Below the pieces are notes generated by a model. The model was not told the DNA's origin and searched no databases. It worked only from the letters and a program-made list of their open reading frames with translations. A stretch of 64,000 nt of DNA from Isoperla grammatica (Eukaryota > Arthropoda > Insecta > Plecoptera > Perlodidae). This document shows, one piece after another, positions 1 through 13,365 of this stretch (the stretch's first letter is position 1; every line of letters starts with the position of its first letter). The stretch spans positions 1,156,992 through 1,220,991 of the forward strand of contig OX246744.1 in the NCBI GenBank assembly GCA_945910005.1, in the 5' to 3' direction. The position numbers and the translations under genes were made by a program.

Positions 1-1843
1 ATAATTAATATTTATCCGAAGTTACTTCATAATACCGGGCCTTACAAATATAGGGAGTCTAACAGCAGCTCTGCCTGTCATACGAGGCGTAATGCAACGT
101 TTCCCCGAAGTAAGCGTGTCCTAATTTCGCCCTCCCAATTTATTTGTATCTGTTAATCTGAACAACCCTGGAAAGTAAAGAATATTGTTTGTTTTGTTTC
201 CTACCGGAATTTGTATGTTCATTAATTTTACGTTTGCAAACATCTAATACCTAGTATAATCATGTTTAAGACCGGAATAGCTCTCCCCATCGTACGAGAC
301 GACTAAAACAGCCGACAACATATCAGTGTTAATTTTGGAGGTCGCTGAAAAATGTAAAATAATAACCATACTAATATTAATGATAATAATAATACGACCG
401 TAGATAACATCTATAAAGATGGTTTTGGAAAAATAATATGAATGATATATTTAATTAATTAGTTGCAAGTAGAGTTCAATACGGTAGACACATGGAAATA
501 CTTGACATTTATGTTCGTACAACATGTTTACGCCGGTTTTGACCGTGTTTGTATGTATTATTACACCAATATAATAATAAGTTCGGTTAGTACTAAAAGT
601 TAACTGAATTCGTGGGGGGGGGGGGGGGGGGGGGGGTTTATTACAAATTTATTAGAGTCCAGTGGCGTAACTAGTAACTTATTTCGTGGGGGGTTCAACA
701 GGGGAAAGCGAGGTGTGGGAACTGTAAGAGTTCTGGGGCGAATAGGCATCCTTAATATATATATATATAGGTATATTGTTATTTCAGTCGGGCCCACTTT
801 TAAAAAACTCTCTTTTAAACAAATTCTGGATTTTACGAAGTAATTTTTTGATTCATCTTAAACAAAAATACATGTAAATTGGTTCTGTTTTAACAAAGTT
901 ATTTTTCAACAAAGTAAAAATCAGCTCAATTTATGTTCATTATAAAGTGGGCTTGACTGTATTATTAATAGGCCTACCTTGGTTTTGGAAGAGCCCGTCT
1001 GCTGACCTGCACTCGTACCCCCTATAACCACCAACCGCCTCAGATACCGTGACTAGCTCGGCAAGTCAACCTTATCATGTTTACTGGGTTTGCTGCGAGA
1101 TCCCGTCATGAAATGATCGAGTGACTCAACACTTGAATCCTTGGCAAGTTGGCTTTGTTCGAATATCACGGAACATGTTTCTTCTAAGAAGTGGGAGCCA
1201 ACCTGCGGCTCGCGGGCCAACACTGACCCGCGTGTGGGGGGTAGTCAAAATATCAAAACTGCGCGAAATACAGCATAAGTCAAATACCTCAAGAACGTCA
1301 TCATAACCGATAGAGGTGGCTCAGCGGTGAGACGCGATACTAGTTCGGGAGGTCGCCGGTTCGATTCCGGCCACCGGCAGTTCTGACTGAAGGTTTTTTC
1401 CGGCGATTACCTCAGTCGTAATAGCGAGTCCTACTAACAGCCCTCGGACATTCCTTCCCAACTGCCTAATATCATAGTCACCTGTAGAGGGAAACATCAG
1501 GTAAAGCTGGTGTGCACCTATAACGGGTATTGCGGCACTAACGCCCTCATGCCGACTTCAAACCTTTAACACCATTCATGCACGCTGTTTCAACGCAAAT
1601 AAGCATCCATTTATCCATCCGCATCTTCGAGTTTAGGGGAAAATCGCGAAAAAGAAACTGTCAAAAGCAGGGTTGTATGAATACCGGGGGGGGGGGGGGG
1701 GGGGGGGTCTCTAGATGAGCACAGATTACTACTTGTTTCGCTCTAGCTCTCTTAGTTTAGAAGAGCAACGCAAATAAAGAAACTGTCCACGGCAGCCAAT
1801 ATAGATTTTCCTAGATTTTCTTAGTTTAACGCACCCCTCCTGC

Positions 1844-1877
<34 letters not shown>

Positions 1878-3224
1878 CTCCACCCTTACCCGGGTGACAA
1901 CTTGACAAAATAATATATTCATTCCTATCACATTATATTATTTATAATCAGCGGTATTTGTTATACTGGGCGATGGTCATATAACTAGAGAGTGGAGTTT
2001 CAAACAATGTCAATCCAATAAATACTAGCATTCTCCCTGTGTAGACACTACTGATACATTCGTGATGTCGTGTTGACAGCCAGTCCAAAGGGACTGGAGG
2101 GTAGGTGGAGACTGTATGAGGGGTTGGGGGGATGATGAGCTGAGCTGTTCACGTAGGTGGTTTTCAGTCTTTTTTTGAGTTCTAAAATAAGAACACACAC
2201 AATTTGAACCCCATGAAATTTAAACGTTGACATTTGAAAACGTTAGAACAAATTGTAATTCTCAATTAGCATCGGCTTCTTACATACTTATTTATTTAAT
2301 ACTGTAAAAGTACAAGTAATACTAATAAGTACTGTCAAAAGTTTTGCTGGAAATGCAACCAGCAGCTGTTGACAAAACAATTTTTATTACGCTTAAAAAA
2401 TGATGCTGTCATGAATGAATTAATTATAAATACATAAAGTAATTAATTATATAATGAATTAATTATAAAAGACACGTTCGTCGTAACGTAATGCGTTATT
2501 TCGTTCTCCTTGGGCATTTGTAGTTTTGAAATACCCGAAGATATCGCCAACATATTATAGAGCCTCAGTGACCTTTCAACCTAAAGTGTGTAAGCTCAGT
2601 GACTGCATCATAATAGCAATACCATGTAACTCTATGTCGTTATGTGTATGAGTAACTCGCTGTCTCCCATTGTTGCCAGGTTACAATTTCACGCGTTATT
2701 TCTCATATCGTAAAGAAATCCTTAGCCACAACGGGCGCCCCTATAGGGGAAGGGGAGAAGGGAAAAGAAGGGGATATAACTATGAATTGCAGCTTATATG
2801 CTTACTTGACAGTCATAATATGTATGGACACTCGTAGAAATAATATTCTGGCATTGTTATTCCAACAATGAACGAATACCTTGAACAGGGTTTGAATGTA
2901 AATGGGGGGAGTTCTGGGAGGAGCCACCATACACGCTTTGTACATGCTGCGTGGGACATGAGAGAAAATTAAAATAAACAACTATTTAAGTAACAGGAAA
3001 GTTAAATAAATGTTACTTACCGGGGGGGGGGGGAGGGGGGGGGGGGGAGGGGGGGGGGGGAGAGGAAATAATATACACATGATTGGCATAACCGTTGGTT
3101 ATAGATAGATTATACATTGCGTTTAAATATTGAACTTATTGGTCGGTTCCTCACAAATGTTTAACGGTTTTACTACAAGGTTTAAGGTAAAGATTTAATA
3201 ATTTGTTCTGAGACACGAGTCACA
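1..3224. other. Non-coding flank with homopolymer tracts
   Basis: I see no gene here. It is AT-rich DNA with long homopolymers: 23 G at 614-636, 22 G at 1686-1707, 31 C at 1845-1875 and interrupted G at 3022-3060. The words CAGTGGCGTAACTAG at 662-676 resemble a hAT terminal repeat, but I cannot find the partner end or a target duplication. One SINE-like element lies at about 1309-1620. Short ORFs in this stretch show no recognisable motif. Confidence 0.6.
1309..1620 (+). mobile_element. tRNA-derived SINE-like element
   Basis: The 5' part carries a pol III A-box-like TGGCTCAGCGG followed about 40 nt later by a B box GGTTCGATTCC, in a tRNA-like arrangement. About 230 bp of unrelated body follow, ending in ATCCATTTATCCATCC. 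Degraded relatives of the head (AGGTAGCTCAG, then GATTCGATCC) occur at 37378-37470 and 59420-59505. The 3' border is approximate. It could be a fragment of a longer composite repeat. Confidence 0.6.
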
Positions 3225-6200
3225 CTACACACACACGACACTAATCAACGTATTCCCCTCTCGATGACGTACCGTTACCACGCTCGCTACCCGAACGACG
3301 TACCCACGGACGAGGCGGTAACTCGGTAACCGTTCATGTTAGAGCGATAAAATTTTGTACACGGACACGGAAGACAAAAACTAATCAAAGTATTCCCCTC
3401 TCGATGACGTGTGACGCACCGTTACCAGGCTCGCTACCCGAACGACGTACCCACGGACGAGGCGGTAACTCGGTAACCATTTATGGTAGAGCCATGACAT
3501 TTTGTACACGGACGGCGTTAATCAACGTTAATCGACGTGTTTTTATTTCGATGACGTGTGACGTACGGTTTACCCGACGTACCCGCCGACGTGGCCCGGT
3601 CCATCTCGGTAATCGTTGATCCGATCGGCGTCGTTCTTTCTGCAATGTGAAGGAAAGCACACTTGTCATGAACGTTTCAAGTTTCGTACGCGTGCGACCA
3701 ACGGTATGGCAACAGCGAATTTTCTAAAAATAGCCAAATTTCCCTATTGATGACGTCACACGTCATTTATGTACATTGTTTATTTTTTCAACGCCAAACG
3801 GTACGGCTTAGCGGTAAACGGTTTACAGATTCGTGATCGTCGGGTTGCGGTTTATCGAAATCGATTTTAAAACGGAAAAGTGTCTCGGCCGGCCATCAAT
3901 TTGACCATGCAATTAATGGTGCTTTCAAAAAATTCAACCGCTCGTAGCTACCAAACGGTAGGACCGATGACTTTGTTTTATTTTTTTTTATTTTTTTTCA
4001 GTCAAATGTCTAGCGACGGTGACCAACTCAGTTGACTGGCCGCCATACCCGCCGAGCTAGGGCCGCCGAAAATCTCATTTCACCCTCGACGGTGGCCAAA
4101 TTTGGAGACTTGGGGAGTTTTGATTTTTTTTTTTTTTTTTACACAACGATTTATTTAGAGGGGTGTCATTGTTACCTAGAAATGTCATTAGAAAAATTCT
4201 TACACCAACCGTTTACCCGGAAAAAAATAAAACGTGCGAAAAAGTGAAAATTTTCAAACGCTTATACGACGAAGACCGACGTGTACGGGCAGAAAATTTC
4301 TTCAACATCGTTACCACTTTTAAAATACCTTTCGTTTGCGATAAGAAATGTTTTCGGCCGACGTCGCGACGCTACCGACGCCATTTGCAACTCAGCGACC
4401 GTTAGTCCGATTGGCGTCGTGTTTTTAACGTTACAATTATTATTTTAATCAGGGTGTACTGTATTAATTTCATTTTCGTGAGACCAACGGTTTGGGTACC
4501 TAAAAATTTTTTGTCGAAATAAAGTTGGCGTCGCGACGCCCGTGATGAAACAGTAGCGTGCGTCTTGTCAAGGCAAACTCGTAGACGGTTCGCACATTCT
4601 CCTACGTCAAACGGTACAAGAGTTATGAATTTTTTAACGATTTTTTTTTGTGCCAATCAGTGTCGTGAGTCAAACTCTCAACTTGGACGTCGTTGGCGTC
4701 GCGACGCCGCCAATAAATGCGTCCTATTGGCGTTGTCGAGACGAACTCTAAGAGTGGTCACACCGCTCTTTTCGGTAGAACGGTTCGCCCGCCGTTGATC
4801 ACCATTTCTTGTCCCGTCATCCAACTTTCAACTTGGACGTCGTTGGCGTCAAGATTCCGCCGGTGAATGCGTTGTATTAGCGTCGTCGAGACGAACTCTT
4901 TGAGTGGTCACACCGCTAATTTTGGTTGAACGGTTCGCCCACAATCTACAAGCGATCCTAGACCGGTTTGCCGTCTTGGAATTCTACATTCTATCGAATA
5001 ACTCAGTAACCGTTTGCGCTAGACTGTTGTTAATTTGTACCTAAACACATGTCCCCAACGCAAATAGACTTGGTAAATTTCGATGACGTGTGACGTACGG
5101 TTAACCCGACGTACCCGTCGACGTGGCCAGGTCCAAACCGGTTACCGTTCGTGCTAAAGCACTCAAATTTTGTACACGGATGCGAGTCACCAACGCATAT
5201 CGAAGTGTTTAAATCTTCATGACGTGTGACGTACGGTTAATCCGACGTACCCGAAGACGTGCCCCGGTCTAACTCTGTAACCGTTCATGGTAGAGCATAA
5301 AATTTTGTACACGCATGACGTAAATCAGCGTGAATCGACGTATTTACATCGCTGTGACAGTCGACGTACCGTTACCACGCTCGCTACCTGAACGACGTAC
5401 CCACTGACGAGGCATAACTCGGTAACCGTTCATGGTAGAGCGATGAAATTTTGTACACGGGTACGGAAGACGAACACAAATCAATAGATTGCCTTCATGA
5501 TGACGTGTGACGTACCGTTACTAGGCTCGCTTCCCGAACGACGTACCCACAAACGAGGCGGTAGCTCGTTAACCATTCATGGTAGAGCCATGAAATTTTG
5601 TACACGGACGGCGTTTATCAACGTTAATCGACGTATTCTCATTTCGATGACGTGTGACATACGATTTACCCGACGTACCCGCCGACGTGGCCCGGTCCAT
5701 CTCGGTAATCGTTGATCCGATCGGCGTCGTTCTTTCTGCAATGTGAAGGAAAGCACACTTGAGTTGTACATTTTAAGTTTCGTACTTGTGCGACCAACGG
5801 TATGGCAACAGCGAATTTTCTAAAAATAGCCAAATTTCCCTATTGATGACGTCACACGTCATTTATGTACTTTGTTTATTTTTTCAACGCCAAACGGTAT
5901 GGCTTAGCGGCAAACGGTTAACAGATTCGTAATCGTCGGGTCGCGTTTTATCGAAATCGATTTTAAAACGGAAAAGTGTCTCGGCCGGCCATCAATTTGA
6001 CCATGCAATTAATGGTGCTTTCAAAAAATTCAACCACTCGTAGCTACCAAACGGTAGGACCGATGATTTTGTTTTATTTTTTTTATTTTTTTTCAGCAAA
6101 ATGTCTAGCGACGGTGACAAACTCTGTCTACTGGCCTCCATACCCGCCGAGCTAGGGCCGCCGAAAATCTCATTTCACCCTCGACGGTGGCCAAATTTGG

Positions 6201-8451
6201 AGACTTGGTGAGTTTTGATTTTATTTATTTTTTTTACACAACGATTTATTTAGAGGGGTGTCATTGTTACCTAGAAATGTCATTAGAAAAATTCTAACAC
6301 CTACCGTTTACCCGAAAAAAAATAAAACGTGCGAAAAAGTGAAAATTTCAAACGCTTATACGATGAAGACCGACGTCTACGGGCAGAAAATTTCTACAAC
6401 ATCGTTACCACTTTCAAAATACCTTTTGTTTGCGATAAGAAATTTTTCGGCCGACGTCGCGACGCTACCGACGCCATTTGCAACTCGGCGACCGTTAGTC
6501 CGATTGGCGTCGTGTTTTCAACGTTACAATTGTTATTTTGATCAGGGCGAACTGTATTAATTTTATTTTCGTGAGACCAACGGTTTGGGTACCTAAACAT
6601 TTTTTGTCGAAATAAAGTTGGCGTCGCGACGCCCGTGATGAAACAGTAGCTTGCGTCTTATCATGGCAAACTCGTAGACGGTTCGCACATTCTCCTACGT
6701 CAAACAGTACAAGAGTTATGAATTTTTTAACGATTTTTTTTGTGCCAATCAGTGTCGTGAGTCAAACTCTCAACTTGGACGTCGTTGGCGTCGCGACGCC
6801 GCCGATGAATGCGTCCTATTGGCGTCGTCGAGACGAACTCTAAGAGTGGTCACACCGCTCTTTTCGGTAGAACGGTTCGCCCGCCGTTGATCCCTATTTC
6901 TTGTCCCGTCATCCAACTTTCAACTTGGACGTCGTTGGCGTCGCGACGCCGCCGGTTAATGCGTTGTATTAGCGTCGTCGAGACGAACTCTTTGAGTGGT
7001 CACACCGCTATTTTTGGTTGAACGTTTCGCCCACAATCTACAAGCGATCCTAGACCGGTTTGCCGTCTTGGAATTCTACATTCTATCGAATAACTCGGTA
7101 ACCGTTTGCGCTAGATTGTTGTAAATTTGTACCTTAACACATGTCTCCAACGCAAATCGACTTTTAAAATTTCGATGATGTGTGACGTACGGTTAACCCG
7201 ACGTACCCGCCGACGTGGCCAGGTCCAACCCGGTTACCGTTCGTGCTAAAGCGGTCAAATTTTGTACACTGATGCGAGTCACCAACGCAAATCGAAGTGT
7301 TTTAATCTTGATGACGTGTGACGTACGGTTTATCCGACGTACCCGAAGACGTGGCCCGGTCTAACTCTGTAACCGTTCATGGTAGAGCGATAAAATTTTG
7401 TACACGCATGGCGTAAATCAACGTGAATCGACGTATTTACATCGCGGTGACAGTCGACGTACCGTTACCACGCTCGCTACCTGAACGACGTACCCACTGA
7501 CGAGGCATAACTCGGTAACCATTCATGGTAGAGCGATGAATTTTTGTACACGGACGGCGTTAATCAACGTTAATCGACGTATTCTCATTTCGATGACGTG
7601 TGACGTACGGTTAACCCGACGTACCCGCCGACGTGGCCCGGTTTATCTCGGTAATCGTTGATCCGATCGACGTCGTTCTTTCTGCAATGTGAAGGAAAAC
7701 ACACTTGTAATGTACGTTTCTAGTTTCGTACGCGTGCGACCAACGGTATGGCAAAAGCGAATTTTCTAAAAATAGCCAAATTTCCCTATTGATGACGTCA
7801 CTCGTCATTTATGTACTTTGTTTATTTTTTCAACGCCAAACGGTACGGCTTAGCGGCAAACGGTTTACAGATTCGTGATCGTCGTCCTTATACGACGAAG
7901 ACCAACGTCTACGGGCAGAAAATTTCTACAACATCGTTACCACTTTAAAAAAAACTTTCGTTTGCGATAAGAAATTTTTTCGGCCGACGTCGCGACGCTA
8001 TCGACGCCATTTGCAACTCGGCGACCGTAAGTCCGATCGGCGTCGTGTTTTCAACGTTACAATTGTTATTTTGATCAAAGTGTACTGTATTAAATTCATT
8101 TTCGTGAGACCAACGGTTTGGGTACCTAAACATTTTTTGTCGAAATAAAGTAGGCGTCGCGACGCCCGTGATGAAACAGTAGCGTGCGTCTTGTCAAGGC
8201 AAACTCGTAGACGGTTCGCACATTCTCCTACGTTAAACGGTACAAGAGTTATGAATTTTTTAACGATTTTTTTTGTGCCAATCAGTGTCGTGAGTCAAAC
8301 TCTCAACTTGGACGTCGTTGGCGTCGCGACGCCGCCAATGAATACATCCTATTGGCGTCGTCGAGACGAACTCTAAGAGTGGTCACACCGCTCTTTTCGG
8401 TAGAACGGTTCGCCCGCCGTTGATCACCATTTCTTGTCCCGTCATCCAACT

Positions 8452-8531
8452 TTTATTTATTTATTTATTTATTTTATTTATTTATTTAATGTCTATCCTA
8501 TTCAGTTATAAAAACTGATTTACAAAGGAGG
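8452..8531 (-). mobile_element. LINE 3' tail fragment in the satellite
   Basis: The other monomers read straight from GTCATCCAACTTTCAAC into GACGTCGTTGG. Here about 80 bp interrupt that path, beginning with TTTATTTATT repeats and then a short unique stretch. Read on the minus strand this is a LINE-like 3' end with a (TAAA)n tail, as at 44907 and 35511. It contains no coding sequence. Confidence 0.55.
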
Positions 8532-8736
8532 ACGTCGTTGGCGTCGTGACGCCGGCGGTAAATGCGTTGATTTGGCGTCGTCGAGACGAACTCTTTGAGC
8601 GGTCACACCGCTTATTTTGGTTGAACGGTTCGCCCACAATCTACAAGCGATCCTAGACCGGTTTGCCGTCTTGGAATTCTACATTCTATCGAATAACTCA
8701 GTAACTGTTTGCGCTAGATTGTTGTTAATTTGTACC

Positions 8737-9473
8737 TTAAAGGGGTTCTCACCCGCTAGATTTATTTTTTACCATATGATCTACTGCACCACACCAATCG
8801 ATAATGAACCATTAAACATCGTGAGTTGAAACCTGTGAATTGTTATTAATTAATGAAATTTCTGGTTAACTGCCGCGGCGACTGTTGGTGGTAGCCGGCT
8901 TTTGGTGCGAGTGTACTCGAAGCGATATATCTAAAAAAAAATAGACGGCCTTGGTGTATTCAATTCGACACCGCATTGCAGACCGCGTTCATTGTGCATG
9001 CGTTGACTATTTCCCCTCCCAATACTACTCTCTCTCTCTCTCTCTCTCGCTTGGCTTACTTGACACCAACTCGACAGTCGACACCCGCCGACTCGACGTG
9101 CACAGCAACGCACAGCAACGCTCAAAACGAAATGGAGCACCCGATTACACATCTTTATTTTGTACCTGAACGGAAGCTCCGATTACAAAACCAAAATAAA
9201 CGAAATACGCAGAAAAGAAAGACGCAGCGAAAAGTATTACATCATTTTTTTTTTGGGGCAGAATCCTCCAAGGTCCCAAGGCATACAGGTCGTCCCAATG
9301 CTATTTCTTATGGGAGATTTTCGCCAATGGGACCTAGCTCGAAAATCACTAACTTTGATATTTTTTCCCGGGTTATGGTGAACCCGATTTCTTTTCATTT
9401 AGTCGCTAATTTCATAGCTAATCAGCCTTAGTTAAACATATTTTTTGGGGGTAGCGGGTGAGAACCCCTTTAA
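8737..9473. mobile_element. TTAA-flanked MITE (piggyBac-like)
   Basis: A 729-bp insertion at 8741-9469 interrupts a satellite monomer. Its ends are a perfect 18-bp inverted repeat, AGGGGTTCTCACCCGCTA at 8741-8758 and its complement at 9452-9469. It is flanked by the direct duplication TTAA at 8737-8740 and 9470-9473. TTAA duplications are characteristic of piggyBac-type transposition (family knowledge). The first bases of this inverted repeat are not the usual CCC, so the superfamily is inferred from the target site only. The interior has a (CT)n run at 9028-9048 and a 151-codon ORF without transposase features, so it is non-autonomous. Perfect ends suggest a recent insertion. Confidence 0.88.
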
Positions 9474-12400
9474 CACATGTCCTCAACGCAAATCGACTTG
9501 TTAAATCTCGATGACGTGTGACGTACGGTTAACCCGACGTACCCGCCGACGTGGCCAGGTCCAACCAAGTTTCCGTTCGTGCTAGAGCAATGAAATTTTG
9601 TAAACAGATGCATGTCACCAACGCAAATCGACGCGTTTTTATCTTGATGACGTGTGACGTACGGTTTACCCGACGTACCCGAAGACGTGGCCCGGTCTAA
9701 ATCTGTTACCGTTCATGGTAGAGCAATAAAATTTTGTACACGCATGGCGTAAATTAACGTGAATCGACGTATTAACATAACGGTGACAGTCGACGTACCG
9801 TTACCACGCTCGCTACCTGAACGACGTACCCACTGACGAGGCGTTAACTCGGTAACCCTTCATAGAAGAGCGATGAAATTTTGTACACGGGTACGGAACA
9901 CTAATCAACGTATTCCCCTCTCGATGACGTGTGACGTACCGTTACTGAGCTCGCTTGCCGAACGACGTACCCACGGACAAGGCAGTTACTCGGTAACCAT
10001 TCTTGGTAGAGCCATAACATTTTGTACACGGACGGCGTTAATCAACGTTAATCGACGTATATTTATTTCGATGACGTGTGACGTACGGTTTACCCGACGT
10101 ACCCGCCGACGTGGCCCGGTCCAACTCGGTAATCGATGATCCGATCGGCGTCGTTCTTTCTGCAACGTGAAGGAAAGCACACTTGTAATGTACGATTCAA
10201 GTTTCGTACGCGTGCGACCAACGGTATGGCAACAGCGAATTTTCTAAAAATAGCCAAAGATCCCTATTGATGACGTCACACGTCATTTATGTACTTTGTT
10301 TATTTTTTCAACGCCAAACGGTACGGCTTAGCGGCAAACGGTTTACAGATTCGTGATCGTCGGGTCGCGGTTTATCGAAATCGATTTTAAAACGGAAAAG
10401 TGTCTCGGCCGGCCATCAATTTGACCATGCAAATTAATGGTGCTTTCAAAAAATTCAACCGCTCGTAGCTACCAAACGGTAGGACCGATGATTTTGTTTT
10501 ATTTGTTTTATTTTTTTTCAGCCAATTGTCTAGCGACGGTGACAAACTTAGTTGACTGGCCGCCAGACCCGCCGAGCTAGGGCCGACGAAAATCTCATTT
10601 CACCCTCGACGGTGGCCAAATTTGGAGACTTGGGGAGTTTTGATTTTTTTTTTTTTTTTTACACAACGATTTATTTTGAGGGGTGTCATTGTTACCTAGA
10701 AATGTCATTAGAAAAATTCTAACACCTACCGTTTACCCGGAAATGAATAAAACGTGCGAAAAAGTGAAAATTTCAAACGCTTATACGACGAAGACCGACG
10801 TCTACTAGCAGAAAGTTTCTACAACATCGTTACCACTTTTAAAATACCTTTCGTTTGCGATAAGAAATTTTTTCGGCCGACGTCGCGACGCTACCGACGC
10901 CATTTGCAACTCGGCGACCGTGAGTCCGGTCGGCGTCGTGTTTTCAACGTAACAATTGTTATTTCAATCAGGGTCTACTGTATTAATTTCATTTTCGTGA
11001 GACCAACGGTTTGGGTACCTAAAAATTTTTTGTCGAAATAAAGTTGGCGTAGCGACGCCCGTGATGAAACAGTAGCGTGCGTCTTGTCAAGGCAAACTCG
11101 TAGACGGTTCGCACATTCTCCTACGTCGAACGATACAAGAGTTATGAATTTTTTAACGATTTTTTTTATTTCAACCAATCATTGTCGTGAGTCCAACTCT
11201 CAACTTGGACGTCGTTGGCGTCGCGACGCCGCCGATGAATGCGTTCTATTGGCGTCGTCGAGACGAACTCTAAGAGTGGTCACACCGCTCTTTTCGGTAG
11301 AACGGTTCGCCCGCCGTTGATCACCATTTCATGTCCCGTCGTCCAACTTTCAACTTGGACGTCGTTGGCGTCGTGACGCCGGCGGTAAATGCGTTGATTT
11401 GGCGTCGTCGAGACGAACTCTAAGAGTGGTCGCACCGCTCTTTTCGGCAGAACGGTTCGCCCGCCGTTGATCCCCATTTCTTGTCCCGTCGTACCAACAT
11501 TCAACTTGGACGTCGTTGGCGTCGCGACGCCGCCGGTTTATGCGTTGTATTAGCGTCGTCGAGACGAACTCTTTGAGCGGTCACACCGCTAATTTTGGTT
11601 GAACGGTTCTCCCACAATCTACAAGCGATCCTAGACCGGTTTGCCGTCTTGGAATTCTACATGCTATCGAATACTCAGTAACCGTTTGCGCTAGATTGTT
11701 GTAAATTTGTACTTCAACACATGTTTCCAACGCAAATCGACTTGTTAAATTTCGATGACGTGTGACGTACGGTAAACCCGACGTACCCGCCGACGTGGCC
11801 AGGTCCAACCCGGTTACCGTTCGTGCTAAAGCGATCAAATTTTGTACACGGGTGCGAGTCACCAACGCAAATCAAAGTGTTTAAATCTTGATGACGTGTG
11901 ACGTACGGTTTATCCGACGTACCCGAAGACGTGGCCCGGTCTAACTCTGTAACCGTTCATGGTAGAGCGATAAAATTTTGTACACGGGTACGGAAGACAA
12001 ACACTAATCAACGTATTCCATTCTCGATGACGTGTGACGTACCGTTACTATGCTCGCTTGCCGAACGACGTACCCACAAACGAGGCGGTAGCTCGTTAAC
12101 CATTCATGGTAGAGCCATGAAATTTTGTACACGGACGGCGTTAATCAACGTTAATCGACGTATTTTCATTTCGATGACGTGTGACGTACGGTTTACCCGA
12201 CGTACCCGCCGACGTGGCCCGGTCCATCTCGGTAATCGTTGATCCGATCGGCGTCGTTCTTTCTGCAATGTGAAGGAAAGCACACTTGAAATGTACGTAA
12301 CAAGTTTCGTACGCGTGCGACTAACGGTATGGCAACAGCGAATTTTTTAAAAATAGCCAAATTTCCCTATTGATGACGTCACACGTCATTTATGTACTTT

Positions 12401-12890
12401 GTTTATTTTTTTAACGCAAAACGGTACGGCTTAGCGGCAAACGGTTTACAGATTCGTGATCGTCGGGTCGCGGTTTATCGAAATCGATTTTAAAACGGAA
12501 AAGTATCTCGGCCGGCCATCAATTTGACCATGCAATTAATGGTGCTTTCAAAAACTTCAACCGCTCGTAGCTACCAAACGGTAAGCGCGATGACTTTGTT
12601 TTATTTTTTTTATTTTTTATCAGCCAAATGTCTAGCGACGGTGACAAACTCAGTTGACTGGCCGCCATACCCGCCGAGCAAGGGCCGCCGAAAATCTCAT
12701 TTCACCCTCGACGGTGGCCAAATTTGGAGACTTGGGGGGTTTTGATTTTTTTTTTTTTTTACACAATGATTTATTTAGAGGGGTGTCATTGTTACCTATA
12801 AATGTCATTAGAACAATTCTAACACCTACCGTTTGTCCGGAAAAAAATAAAACGTGCGAAAAAGTGAAAATTTCAAACGCTTATACGACT

Positions 12891-13156
12891 ACGGCTTATA
12901 CAAGCAGCCGGCGGCCACCGTCTCTCTGATAGTTATGAGGATCACCTTGCTTCTTACTGCATGGTCAGTACTCAGTATACATTTGTATGCCTGAACATTG
13001 GGGTATATATCCAGGGCTAGTCCCGGCATTCTCTTTATGACTGAGGAAGACCTCCGCCTCCTTCGACCGCCGAAGCTTCCCTAAAGAGATGGATGAATAC
13101 TATAAGCACATGAAAATGTAAACAAACAAGAAAACGACATGTCTAATAAAATATAC
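12891..13156. other. Spacer between satellite and kinase gene
   Basis: This is unique-looking DNA. I see no ORF, RNA gene or repeat of note. The kinase transcript should end close to its right edge. Confidence 0.5.
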
Positions 13157-13162
13157 TTTATT
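13157..13162 (-). terminator. AATAAA polyadenylation signal of the kinase gene
   Basis: Minus-strand AATAAA lies about 205 nt downstream of the TSSK stop codon (13366-13368), giving a short 3' UTR. Nearby A/T-rich sequence offers alternative signals. Confidence 0.6.
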
Positions 13163-13365
13163 AAATAAAAATTCTATAAATTACAGCTGATAACAAAAAA
13201 ATAAAATACTATCAAAATACTGAACAGTAAATTTGTACATATTTTATAATTTCATTTCCCCTTTGAATTTGATTTTCCCAGTATGCTAAACTGTTGTGAT
13301 CTTGTACGGTTGTTCCACAGTATATTATCCAAGGTCGTGACGTGTCTCGCTCCGATTGGTCGCCG

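Larger units (their letters stand above)
3225..12890. repeat. CpG-rich satellite, about 2.1-kb monomer
   Basis: The landmark GTTGATCCGATCGGCGTC recurs near 3614, 5709, 7659 (one change), 10134 and 12237. This gives spacings of about 2095, 1950, 2475 and 2103 bp, so roughly 4.5 monomers. The third spacing is inflated by the MITE at 8741-9469. The monomer crossing 7885 lacks about 420 bp present in the others (matching about 5938-6357). Within each monomer a shorter block of about 135 bp, centred on GACGTGTGACGTACGG, is repeated several times, so the repeat is nested. A perfect 14-bp palindrome GGCGTCGCGACGCC occurs at least nine times. A TGACGTCA palindrome occurs once per monomer (near 3752, 5846, 7792, 10270, 12373; the 7792 copy reads TGACGTCACTCG). 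Repeated 60-115 residue ORFs are by-products of the repeat. The array ends abruptly near 12890. Confidence 0.9.

Noticed and set aside
8976..9431. 151-residue ORF inside the TTAA MITE as a transposase
   Set aside because: Low-complexity Ser/Leu start from a CT run, no DDD-type motif, and too short for any transposase.
3404..12242. Recurrent ORFs with MTCDVRFTRRTRRRGP as a gene family
   Set aside because: They recur because the satellite recurs. Starts and frames differ between copies, and no intron or promoter pattern is seen.
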